From NCBI GenBank assembly GCA_013297745.1, contig JAAFIM010000029.1, positions 1 through 41,821 on the forward strand: a stretch of 41,821 nucleotides of DNA, in the 5' to 3' direction. Under the pieces are notes generated by a model. The model did no database searches and was not told the DNA's origin. It saw only the letters and a list, made by a program, of their open reading frames with translations. Both the position numbers and the translations under genes were made by a program. This DNA is from Chitinophagales bacterium (GTDB lineage Bacteria > Bacteroidota > Bacteroidia > Chitinophagales > Saprospiraceae). Shown here in pieces: positions 15,879 through 24,900 of this stretch. How positions within the stretch are numbered: position 1 is the first letter of the stretch; every line of letters starts with the position of its first letter.

Positions 15879-16931
15879 ATGGATAACAAAGATGAAATTT
15901 TTATGCGCCGTGCTGTGCAAATTGCTTATTTGGCTGCTGGTCGCAATCAGCCCAACCCCTATGTAGGGGCGGTTTTGGTATGTAAAAATAGTATTATTGG
16001 CGAAGGATTTCACCATCTATACGGTCAAGCTCACGCAGAAGTGAACGCTATAGCCAATGTAAAAGCTAAAAATAGGCATCTAATCGCTGAAAGTTGTTTG
16101 TATGTAACCTTAGAACCTTGTTTTCACTTTGGCAAAACCCCCCCTTGTGTGGATTTGGTACTCAAGCATCAAATCAAACGGGTTGTCATCGGCTGCGAGG
16201 ATATATTCCCGCAAGTTGCGGGTCAAAGCATAGCCAAACTAAGAGCTGCTGGGGTAGAGGTGCGCTTAGGGGTGTTGGAGGCTGAAATCAAGTGGCTAAC
16301 CCGACATTTTTTTTCCAACGTGCGCTTACAACGCCCCTATATTATCTTAAAATGGGCAATGAGTAAAGATGGTTTTTTTTCCAAAAAAGGGGAAAAAATA
16401 CAAATTTCCAACCCCCTTAGCCAAAGACTTTTGCATCGTTGGCGGGGGCAAGAACAGGCGATTTTGGTGGGCAAAAATACCGCCGAAATTGATAATCCCC
16501 GTTTGGATGGTCGATTTTATGCGGATAAAAACCCTTTGCGGTTATTGATTGATGAAAATCTAAGTTTATTGGGCAAAAATCTGCATCTATTTGATAATCA
16601 ATTAGCAACTTGGGTAATTTGTAAGCCAGAAAAGGCAAAATCGTGGGAAAATTTAGACAACTTACGCTATGTAGGGGTTGAATTTGGGGCAAATTTTATC
16701 CCTAATTTATTGGCTTATTTATACCAAAATAACATCAAATCGCTAATTGTAGAAGGCGGGGCGAATGTATTAACCCAATTTTTATCCCTCAATTTATGGG
16801 ATGAGGCGAGAGTTTTTGTCGGTTGCGATTGCTTGCGGGAGGGGATTGCCGCACCAAGTATAGCCCCGCATTTATTGGTGGAAAGTTTCAACTTAGACCA
16901 CAACCAAGTACAATTATTTGTAAATCAATAA
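15879..16931 (+). CDS. ribD: Bifunctional riboflavin biosynthesis deaminase/reductase RibD
   Basis: RibD performs two cytosolic steps of riboflavin synthesis: deamination of the diaminopyrimidine from GTP, then NADPH-dependent reduction of its ribose side chain. The deaminase domain (residues about 1-145) shows NQPNPYVGAV, zinc-ligand His52 with Glu54 (AHAEVNAI), and the second zinc motif with Cys81 and Cys90 (EPCFHFGKTPPC). The reductase domain (about 150-350) shows YIILKWAMSKDG, QAILVGKNTAEIDNPRL and LIVEGGANVLTQFL. I chose the ATG at 15879 because upstream in-frame sequence is hydrophobic and T-rich leader DNA. The 350-residue length is normal. No other rib gene is adjacent. Confidence 0.95.
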   Translation: MDNKDEIFMRRAVQIAYLAAGRNQPNPYVGAVLVCKNSIIGEGFHHLYGQAHAEVNAIANVKAKNRHLIAESCLYVTLEPCFHFGKTPPCVDLVLKHQIKRVVIGCEDIFPQVAGQSIAKLRAAGVEVRLGVLEAEIKWLTRHFFSNVRLQRPYIILKWAMSKDGFFSKKGEKIQISNPLSQRLLHRWRGQEQAILVGKNTAEIDNPRLDGRFYADKNPLRLLIDENLSLLGKNLHLFDNQLATWVICKPEKAKSWENLDNLRYVGVEFGANFIPNLLAYLYQNNIKSLIVEGGANVLTQFLSLNLWDEARVFVGCDCLREGIAAPSIAPHLLVESFNLDHNQVQLFVNQ

Positions 16932-16942
16932 CTTATTAAAGT

Positions 16943-18817
16943 TTATTGTATTTTGGGGGGGTAAATATCCGCTTTGCTTTTAGGGCGTTTTTTACCCTCC
17001 CACTTAAAATTTTTCAGCCTTAAATCATCGTGATTAGTTTTGCCCATAGAGAGCATAGCCGCTTTGGGCTCGTCAACAAATTTTATCCGCTTAATTTGCC
17101 TATCCCAAAAATAGATAAACATATTCCCACATTCTACCCGATTGACCCCTATATATTTGCGCTGTTCGTCTTGTACATAATAAATCGCCTCACCACTAGC
17201 CAAAACATCCACTGATTGAATTTTGGAACTGTCAAAATTAGCGTTTATATTCCTACCTTTGATTTGGTTATAATAATAATTATCCTCTTGAGAAACCACT
17301 AAAGAATTTTCGCGCAGAAAAATATGCTCCAATTGCTTGTTTTTGAGCTGGAAATAAATCGTATCGGCGGTAAATTGTACGGTATCAGCCCACATTATTG
17401 GCGCGCCAAACAGGCTAAATATGCTATCTTTGCCGTTATAAAACATAGAATCCCCCAGCGCTTGCAGATTTGATTTAAACATTTTCACATTATAAAAGCC
17501 CTTAAAATGGCGAATTTCGTCCGTTTTAGGTTGGTTTTGGCTGCTATCTTTGCTATTGATTAGGCTATCTTGTGGTTGATAAAGCGTATCGACGAAAGAA
17601 TAAAAAGTATCTGCTCTTATCCAAAGGCTATCGTTATCAACTATATTCGTCAATATAGGCCAATCAAAAGCGACCAGCAGTTTGCTGCTATCGTTGTAAT
17701 CCAAAGCGCCAGCTTCCAAAATGGTATTGCTGCTGCTATCCACAAAACGGACTTCTCCCCTCGCGAAGCCCGTTTTTTTCTCTTTATTATAAACCAACTG
17801 CTGCGCCAACAGCTGCTTATTTTTGTCATTGACCAAAACCCCTTCTGTAAAAATCATATTTCCTGTAGCTTTATCATAATTAGAATTGCCAGCTTGGATT
17901 TGTTGGGTTTGGCTAGCATCCAAAGATTTGAAAATAGGCTTGCCCCTAAAAGCGTAAGATTCGGTAACTTGGTCAAAATAAATGCTATCAGCAGTTACCT
18001 CCTGGGTGCCATCGTTGAAGTTGGCATTGCCCAGCAAATAATACTTTTTATTCTTTCCGTCATAAACAATGCTATCACCTGTAGCCTTTTCTGTTTTTCC
18101 GTCCGCCCTATTGAGATAATAAGCATTTTTGGCAAAAACTGCCTCTTTTTTCTTCGCGTCATAATAACCCCCCTCTGCATAAATTATTTTTTCTTGGTCA
18201 TAAATCATCGTTTTTCCCAAAAAAGTGGCTTTTTCAGTATCTGTGTTAAAACTTAAAGAATCAGAAACCAGCTTAAAATCACCCGTTGTACCCCTCACCG
18301 AATCATAAAAAAAAGCGGTGTTTGTGTTGGCGTTATAACTTCCCCTTTTAGCTATCAATTCGTTGCTATCACTCAACACCAAAATATCGTCGGGAAAATA
18401 TGCCATACGCGTGGTGAGATGATAATCCAGCAATTCGGTAAAAATAGTGGCTGTAGTATCTTGCAAAACCACCTCTTTTTTCAACCTTACTATCCGATTG
18501 ACCCCATTATAAAATAATGAATCAGAAAATACGTGTATGCTGTCATTTTGGTCTATTTCTACGTTGCCATAAGCCTTAATGCTTTTGTCTGAGTACAAAA
18601 ATGCGGTATCAGACCAAAAATAAGCTTTTTGTTGTTTGAGGCGCACATCGCCAAATAGTTCTTTGATTACCCCTGTTGGGCTGTTAAAATTATGGATGCG
18701 GTTGATGTTCAAAATTTGCACCATCAAACTATCATTAGCTTGGCTAGTATCTACTTGTGCGGATAAAAAAGAGCTAACAGCGAGCAAAAAACAGGTTATA
18801 AATTTCCTAATAATCAT
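16943..18817 (-). CDS. OstA/LptA-like outer-membrane biogenesis protein
   Basis: A 624-residue exported protein from the ATG at 18817, which starts at a signal peptide (MIIRKFITCFLLAVSSFLSA). It consists of many successive beta-strand motifs of the OstA/LptA type: AYGNVEIDQNDSIHVFSDSL, LVSDSLSFNTDTEKATFLG, IYAEGGYYDAKKKEAVF, TGDSIVYDGKNKKYYLLGN and VTADSIYFDQVTESYAF. This predicts a long beta-jellyroll like the LPS transport bridge. Bacteroidota carry such large OstA-like proteins whose exact step in lipopolysaccharide or surface-lipid transport is unsettled. It converges on ribD with 11 bases between the stops. Confidence 0.85.
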   Translation of the reverse strand: MIIRKFITCFLLAVSSFLSAQVDTSQANDSLMVQILNINRIHNFNSPTGVIKELFGDVRLKQQKAYFWSDTAFLYSDKSIKAYGNVEIDQNDSIHVFSDSLFYNGVNRIVRLKKEVVLQDTTATIFTELLDYHLTTRMAYFPDDILVLSDSNELIAKRGSYNANTNTAFFYDSVRGTTGDFKLVSDSLSFNTDTEKATFLGKTMIYDQEKIIYAEGGYYDAKKKEAVFAKNAYYLNRADGKTEKATGDSIVYDGKNKKYYLLGNANFNDGTQEVTADSIYFDQVTESYAFRGKPIFKSLDASQTQQIQAGNSNYDKATGNMIFTEGVLVNDKNKQLLAQQLVYNKEKKTGFARGEVRFVDSSSNTILEAGALDYNDSSKLLVAFDWPILTNIVDNDSLWIRADTFYSFVDTLYQPQDSLINSKDSSQNQPKTDEIRHFKGFYNVKMFKSNLQALGDSMFYNGKDSIFSLFGAPIMWADTVQFTADTIYFQLKNKQLEHIFLRENSLVVSQEDNYYYNQIKGRNINANFDSSKIQSVDVLASGEAIYYVQDEQRKYIGVNRVECGNMFIYFWDRQIKRIKFVDEPKAAMLSMGKTNHDDLRLKNFKWEGKKRPKSKADIYPPKIQ

Positions 18818-18892
18818 TATTATTTTAATAAAAAGGTTATAAATATACGGATAAGAACGTGTGACATAATTTTTTAGTTGGTCAAAATAAAT

Positions 18893-18923
18893 AAAAAAAG
18901 CCAAAAACACTGGGTTTTTGACT
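18893..18923 (-). terminator. Terminator of the helical-repeat protein gene
   Basis: The stem AGCCAAAAAC with GTTTTTGACT (18899-18923, one mismatch, 5-base loop) is followed on the minus strand by a T-run. It lies about 70 bases past the stop codon at 18992. Confidence 0.7.
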
Positions 18924-18991
18924 TTTTGGTAAATATATTTTAGCGTTTGAACACCAATTTTCTATTCGGGTTAGAAAGATATAAGTGGCAG

Positions 18992-20506
18992 TCAGAAAGC
19001 AACTTGCGCATAATCTTTGGCTGCCAACGCCACTCTCCAATCTCCCCCTTCTACTTTGGCAGTCGCCCAAGTTTCGTACATAAAACAGTTGGAAACAAAA
19101 GCAAAAAAAGCATCGTCTTTGAACAATTTAACCCTTTCTAAATGTTTTTCAAACTGCTCTTTGTGCTCGAAAGAGCCAACTGTAGCCATTTTTTTGGCAA
19201 AAGCTAATAATGTTTCTAAGAACGGTTTTTCTGTATTCAATCTAGACAAGCGTTTTTGGAAAGCTATAGCATAACCCTCTAAATATGCAAAATCGTTAAT
19301 CTCGGCGCGATAAGCTATCTGCAAAACAGCGGTTAAGTCAGCCCATTCGCTGCCAAAATCAAAAGCTTTTTCCAACAAATCCAAAGCAGCACCAGCTTCA
19401 GCTTTTTTGCCCACCAACAAATAAACCTCAATAATACGCGCTACTGCATAATGGAATTGTTCGTTTACGAACAAATCTGGGCGTTGCGCCAATGGCAAAA
19501 TTTTGTGCTCATAAAAATAGATAGCATCTTCCCAACGCTGTTCTTGCTTGTAAGCCACCAAACGCTGCTGATAAGCAAATATAAGGAAGTTTTCTAAAGA
19601 TGGGTCACTGTAAGCCAGTTTTTCCATTTTTTCTATCAAAATCCATAACTCCTTAGTTTTTTTGGCGTGCTGACAAGCTATAATACAATTATGTACAGCG
19701 CTGATATAAGGAACCAACTTATTGTCCTGTAGTTTAGGATTTTTCTCGAAAGATTCCATAATCAGATTATTATAAAAATAATAACCCTCCATATCACCTA
19801 AAGAACGTCGCCAAATCCCCATAGCGAAATTGTACATACGCTCGGCTGTGGGTGAAAGAGGTTTGAGCTCGGGGCGGCTAAACAACTGATTTTCAAGCAG
19901 TTGTCCTATACGTTTTTGGCGTTGGCTTATGGTTTCTGTTTGGTCTTTGAGATGAAAGCTAGTTCTTAAATCTGTGCAAACTTGGGCTAAAAAAGTATAG
20001 TTTTCTATAATTTTTATACAAGCATGCATTTCTTTTACCACGTGAGCGCGGTCTTGACTATCCTCAAAGGGTTTGAAGTGTGCTTCATAACGGTTTTGAA
20101 TAGCCAAAAGAGACAATTTAAGCTCGTACTCTTCGCAAGCATCAGCTGCTTTTTTGACGCGGGTGAGTATGGTCCAAGCCATATCATACAGCTGCTTAGA
20201 GATTAAAATTTCTATAAAATCAATCCCCTCGCGAATCCGTTGAGCCTCGCTCAATTGTTCGCGCCCACAGCGCAAACTGCTCAATATCATCTGCTGCAGT
20301 CTGTTCTTATGGACTTTAATATGTTTGCGAAAAGACTCATCTTTTACCGCATAACGGATTTCCTCTTCGCTGTAAGTTTCCCGCTCATTCATAAGCTCAA
20401 AAAAGTGCATAGTCAGCGTTTGCCCTTCTTGGCTACGAAAATGTCTTTTTTCACCCATACTCATAGACTTGATTAGTCTAAATAAGTCATCTGTTGGAGT
20501 TTTCAT
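18992..20506 (-). CDS. Helical-repeat (TPR-like) cytoplasmic protein, unknown
   Basis: A 504-residue protein without a signal peptide or membrane segment. The first ~110 residues (DDLFRLIKSMSMGEKRHFR, FRKHIKVHKNRLQQMILSSL) form a distinctive conserved head found in many uncharacterised Bacteroidota proteins. The remainder is a string of paired helices resembling tetratricopeptide repeats, for example QLYDMAWTILTRVKKA and WEDAIYFYEHKILPLA, with several Trp and Tyr at packing positions. It stands alone with its own terminator. A scaffold role is suggested only by the fold class. Confidence 0.75.
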   Translation of the reverse strand: MKTPTDDLFRLIKSMSMGEKRHFRSQEGQTLTMHFFELMNERETYSEEEIRYAVKDESFRKHIKVHKNRLQQMILSSLRCGREQLSEAQRIREGIDFIEILISKQLYDMAWTILTRVKKAADACEEYELKLSLLAIQNRYEAHFKPFEDSQDRAHVVKEMHACIKIIENYTFLAQVCTDLRTSFHLKDQTETISQRQKRIGQLLENQLFSRPELKPLSPTAERMYNFAMGIWRRSLGDMEGYYFYNNLIMESFEKNPKLQDNKLVPYISAVHNCIIACQHAKKTKELWILIEKMEKLAYSDPSLENFLIFAYQQRLVAYKQEQRWEDAIYFYEHKILPLAQRPDLFVNEQFHYAVARIIEVYLLVGKKAEAGAALDLLEKAFDFGSEWADLTAVLQIAYRAEINDFAYLEGYAIAFQKRLSRLNTEKPFLETLLAFAKKMATVGSFEHKEQFEKHLERVKLFKDDAFFAFVSNCFMYETWATAKVEGGDWRVALAAKDYAQVAF

Positions 20507-20612
20507 CTGTGTGTAAAGCTAATGTTTATTAAAATGTTTAGTATTGTTGATATATGACTTACAAAACGGATAAAAGTTACAAAAAATAAGTTAAAAAAAT
20601 AAATAGCAGCGA

Positions 20613-21731
20613 TTATTTTTTGGCGCAAATAATTTCTGCTTCTACCCTTCTATTCATAGGCCCCCCTTCTTTATAAAGCGGTAGTGGATATTGTCCCCCA
20701 TAATAATTGATAATTATCCTTTTTTTATCTATGCCTTTATCCATCAAAACGCGCTGCACAGCCATTACCCTTTTTTGTGAAAGCAAAAGATTGGTATAAG
20801 TATCGCCAAAAATATCCGTATGTCCGTGTAAAGCGACTTTCGCGTCTGGATAACGGTCTAGATATTCAGCTACCATACCAATAGATTTTACCGCTTGCAC
20901 CCGGCGGCTAAATTCAGAAGATTCTTCTTCAAAATAAACGTTTTGAAGAATAAACCGCTCACTACAGCTCAAATCAGACACTTTGGTCAACATTCTCGGC
21001 ATATAATCAATAGGTTCTGCATCAGTAAGATTAAACATTTGTTTAGAGTTGGCTTCGTGTTTTTGCTGCTGTTGGGTAAAAATACTATCTTGTGCTACAG
21101 TGGTAATTTCTATAATGGAAGGATAACGTACATTTTTGCTAAGTTTATAAAACTGTTCTATGTTGGCCTGCATTTGAGACTTGTCTGCCAACTGTCCGCC
21201 TGCTTGAGTTTTGAGTTGCAAATCAAAACATACAAAGCGCGCTGCCCCATTTTTATCCATTTCGCCCCCCACCAGATTGATAGTTTTGACATAACTGGGC
21301 ATATTTTTGAAATGAATTTCACAACTCACTATATCCCCTTTTTGGGGTCTAACCTCTACAGAATTGTTGTTGGTCACTTCAGTAAATTTGCGGACATCAT
21401 TTATCCGCACATTATAAACCAAAGCCAAACGGGATAAATTTTCGTTGCTATTAGCTGCCCTTTGATTGGTATTGATAGACCACGCGTTAATATGTTGGCA
21501 GCCAAAAAAATGTAAAACTTCTTTATCCGTAGGAGCTACCCAACGAAAATATAAGATAGTGTTTTGGTTGCCATACTCTACTTTAGATAAAATAAAGTCA
21601 TTGGCTAATTTGCGATAACGGGGCAAATAATCTGTATATTTTATCTCGTGTTGGTCATTCTCTCCATTGGTAGACCAGCAAAAAGGACAAACTTGTAAAA
21701 GCAAAACCGTAAAAAGTAAAATTTGTTTCAT
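20613..21731 (-). CDS. OmpA family peptidoglycan-associated outer-membrane protein
   Basis: A 372-residue exported protein with a signal peptide (MKQILLFTVLLLQVCPFCWS). A C-terminal OmpA-like domain spans about residues 255-372, with LQNVYFEEESSEF, the peptidoglycan-binding signature VALHGHTDIFGDTYTNLLLS followed by QKRVMAVQRVL, and a final NRRVEAEII. The N-terminal ~230 residues are not a recognised beta-barrel and may be a periplasmic or surface domain. It lies downstream of the SprB-like adhesin on the same strand, but a terminator and a TATCTTTG promoter box separate them. Anchoring of an envelope complex to peptidoglycan is the likely role. Confidence 0.88.
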   Translation of the reverse strand: MKQILLFTVLLLQVCPFCWSTNGENDQHEIKYTDYLPRYRKLANDFILSKVEYGNQNTILYFRWVAPTDKEVLHFFGCQHINAWSINTNQRAANSNENLSRLALVYNVRINDVRKFTEVTNNNSVEVRPQKGDIVSCEIHFKNMPSYVKTINLVGGEMDKNGAARFVCFDLQLKTQAGGQLADKSQMQANIEQFYKLSKNVRYPSIIEITTVAQDSIFTQQQQKHEANSKQMFNLTDAEPIDYMPRMLTKVSDLSCSERFILQNVYFEEESSEFSRRVQAVKSIGMVAEYLDRYPDAKVALHGHTDIFGDTYTNLLLSQKRVMAVQRVLMDKGIDKKRIIINYYGGQYPLPLYKEGGPMNRRVEAEIICAKK

Positions 21732-21790
21732 ACAAACGCAATAATTTGATAATCAATAGGGAAAAAAAAGAGTTGGTTAAAATGCAGCCG

Positions 21791-21798
21791 CAAAGATA
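21791..21798 (-). promoter_or_regulatory. Promoter -7 box of the OmpA-family gene
   Basis: TATCTTTG on the minus strand fits TAnnTTTG and lies 60 bases before the ATG at 21731. No TTG is found at 19-20 bases, so only the -7 box supports the call. Confidence 0.45.
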
Positions 21799-21850
21799 AT
21801 CCTTATTTTTGTTATATTTTAACAAAGTTTATTTTTTTTTTATAAAAATG

Positions 21851-21889
21851 AAAAAAAACCCCACTTTTTAAACAAGTGAGGTTTTTTTT
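21851..21889 (-). terminator. Terminator downstream of the SprB-like adhesin
   Basis: The stem AAACCCCACTT with AAGTGAGGTTT (one mismatch, 8-base loop) lies 18 bases past the adhesin stop codon. Runs of A before and T after the stem mean it can act in both directions. Confidence 0.75.
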
Positions 21890-21906
21890 AATGAATTAGC
21901 GCATTT

Positions 21907-24900
21907 TTAACGAATTAGCGTAACTTCTCCCCGCATTTCTATAGGTTCTGGATTTTGTGGGAACTGATACATCAACAGATAGATATAAACATCTCTTGGT
22001 TGTGCTTCATTTTTATAAACCCCATCCCAACCCCCGTCAGAGAGTGTAGAATTGTCATACAAAACTTGTCCCCAGCGATTGAACACTTTGAACGATTTGA
22101 TAAATTGTGGCTCTAAATTGACAGGTCTAAATCTATCATTGTTGCCGTCTCCATTAGGGGTAAAAGCATTAGGAAGTCCTAAAAAATCCTCTTGAGTCAC
22201 GGTAAGTCTTAGCGTATCCCTAACCGTACAAGTTTGTATGCCTGTAGTAGCCGATGCTGTAACGACAAACTGATATTGAGCCGCCAAATTAGGCGTTGCG
22301 CTTGTGACCGCTTGATTTGGATTTTGTATAAATGCGTTAGCGGGATTAAGCAATTCCGTCCAATTATAACTTACCCCAGCCACATTGCTGCCTGCGTTTA
22401 GCGCTACAGTTGAACCCCAAGTTATGGTAGTATCCACTGTCGCTATCTGCCCGATAAAAGGATTGATGGTGGGAACTAATGGGGCAATAATACCCGCATT
22501 TGCTGTAGCTGTACAACCGTTGGCATTGGTAGCAGTTACCACATAATTACCAGCCGCCAAATTATTTAAAATCGCATTTGTGCTTCCATTTGACCATACA
22601 TAATTTACATTTGCAGCACCACCACCTGTGGCAGTAACCTCTAATTCCCCTACAGGCGATAAATCACAAGGCAAAGTGCCTATAATAGCCTCCACAGCCA
22701 CCACCAAAGCAGCAGGCGCAAGTATATTGATGTTATTCAAGCTAATCGTACAACCGTTGGCATCTGTAACAGTCACAGCATAGAGCCCAGCAGCCAAGTT
22801 GGCTAAATTTTGACCAGTGGCCGCATTTGACCAAACAAAACGATACGGCGCAGCGCCCCCTCCAATGTTAACATTTATAAACCCATCATTTGAATCGCTA
22901 CAATTGGCATCCGCAGTGCTAGCCACAGTCAAACTCAACGCTGAAGGTTGGCTGATTGTTACAACGTTATTGCTAGATACGCAATTATTGGCATCTGTCA
23001 CCGTTAAGCGATAAACCCCAGCAGCCAAATTAGATAGGTTTTGACCAGTAGCTCCATTTGACCAACTAAAACGATAAGGTGCAGTAGCTCCAGTCACGGT
23101 ACTGTTGATAGAACCCGTGTTATTTGAATTACAGTTCAAGTTGGTCGCAGCTAAGGCTACCGAAATAGCTGAAGGTTGGCTAATGGTAATGTTGTTGGTA
23201 ATAACACAACCGTTTGCATCCGTCGCTGTTGCGATATAATTGCCTGCAGTCAAACCTGTAATAGACGCGGTAGAAAGCCCATTTGACCATACATAGGTAA
23301 AACCACCCACGCCGCCTGTTACGCTAACCGTTGCCGCCCCTGTGCTATTCCCGTTACAAAGTATATTGATGCTGCTGCTACTCACGGAAAGTGCTGATGG
23401 TTGGCTCACGCTTAAATTAACCAAATTGAATATACAAGCTGTAGCATCTGTTACGGTTAAATTGTATAAACCTGCTGACAAGCCAGTAGCATTTTGGTTG
23501 GTGGTTCCATTAGACCAACTGAATGAATAAGGGCTAACCCCACCAGCTACACTAACATTTATCCCCCCATTCGCTGCCCCATTGCAATTGACGTTAGCAA
23601 TAGAAGTGGTGGTAACAGACAATGAACTATTATTATTGATAGCAAAAGTATTTGTTGCGATACAACCTCTTGCATCGGTAGCTGTCACCGCATAATTCCC
23701 ACTAGCCAATCCAGTAAGATTTTGGCTGCTGACACCATTTGACCAAACAAAGGTAAAGATTGGGTTTCCTCCCGCTACTGCTATATTAATAGCCCCGTTG
23801 CTCGCCCCGCAAGATGCTTGGGTGATAGAAGTGCTAGTTATGGTAATTGCTACAGGTTCACTAATCAAGATATTGGCTCTTGTAGCCGTACAATTATTAA
23901 TATCGCTAACAGTTACCGAATAAATCCCTGAATTTAAACCTGTAATGTCTTGAGTAGTGCGTCCATTCGACCAGTTATAAACCAAAGGCGCAGTGCCTCC
24001 TGTAGCACCAATAAAAATTGCCCCATTTGTACCCGCGCTACAAGTCACATTTCGCACAGAATCTTGAGTAATTACTATAGGAGGAGATTGAGTAATAGAT
24101 ATATTAGCCAACACTCCCACACAAGCTGCTGCATCTCTAACAGTTACACTATAAGTACCTGCTGCCAACCCAGTTATATTTTGGCTAGTGGCAGCATTTG
24201 ACCAACTGAAAGTATAAGGCGAATTGCCTCCAGAAGGATTTATATTGATTGCTCCATTATTTACCCCACTACATGAGGCATTGGTGATAGAAACAACTGT
24301 GGCGGTTACAGGCGCAGGTTGGCTAACGCTTATGCTGGCCGTGACTGAACAACTATTGGCATCGCGAACGGTTAAGGTATAATTACCTGCCGCCAATAAA
24401 TTGATATTTTGGCTGGTTCTACCATTTGACCAACTAAAAGTATAAGGCATAGTCCCGCCACTTGGGTTGGAATTTATAGAACCTGAAGTAGCCCCATTAC
24501 AAATCACATTATTGACAAATGGGGTAACGGTTAGTGCGGCTGGTTGGGTAATAATCACGGTAGAAGAGGTTACAGAACAACCATTAGCATCCCGAACAGA
24601 TAAATTGTAATTGCCTGCTCCCAATCCTGTTAGATTTTGTGTATTTGCCCCATTAGACCAAGTGAAAGTATAAGGAAGGCTACCACCTGCTATATTAGTA
24701 TTTATAGCCCCATTATTTAACCCATTACACGATATATTGGTTATACTAGCTATACTTAAAGTTAATCCGTTACTTTGACTAATCAATATGTTAGGGCTAA
24801 CTACTGTACAACCGTTAGCAGCCGTCACCGTAACTCTATAATTGCCAGCGCTTATATTGGATAAGTCTTCAGTGGTTCTACCATTTGACCAACTAAAAGT

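Noticed and set aside
17570-18256. Long plus-strand frame (228 codons) opposite the OstA-like gene
   Set aside because: The minus-strand protein has clear repeated OstA motifs. The opposite frame has none and no plausible start context.
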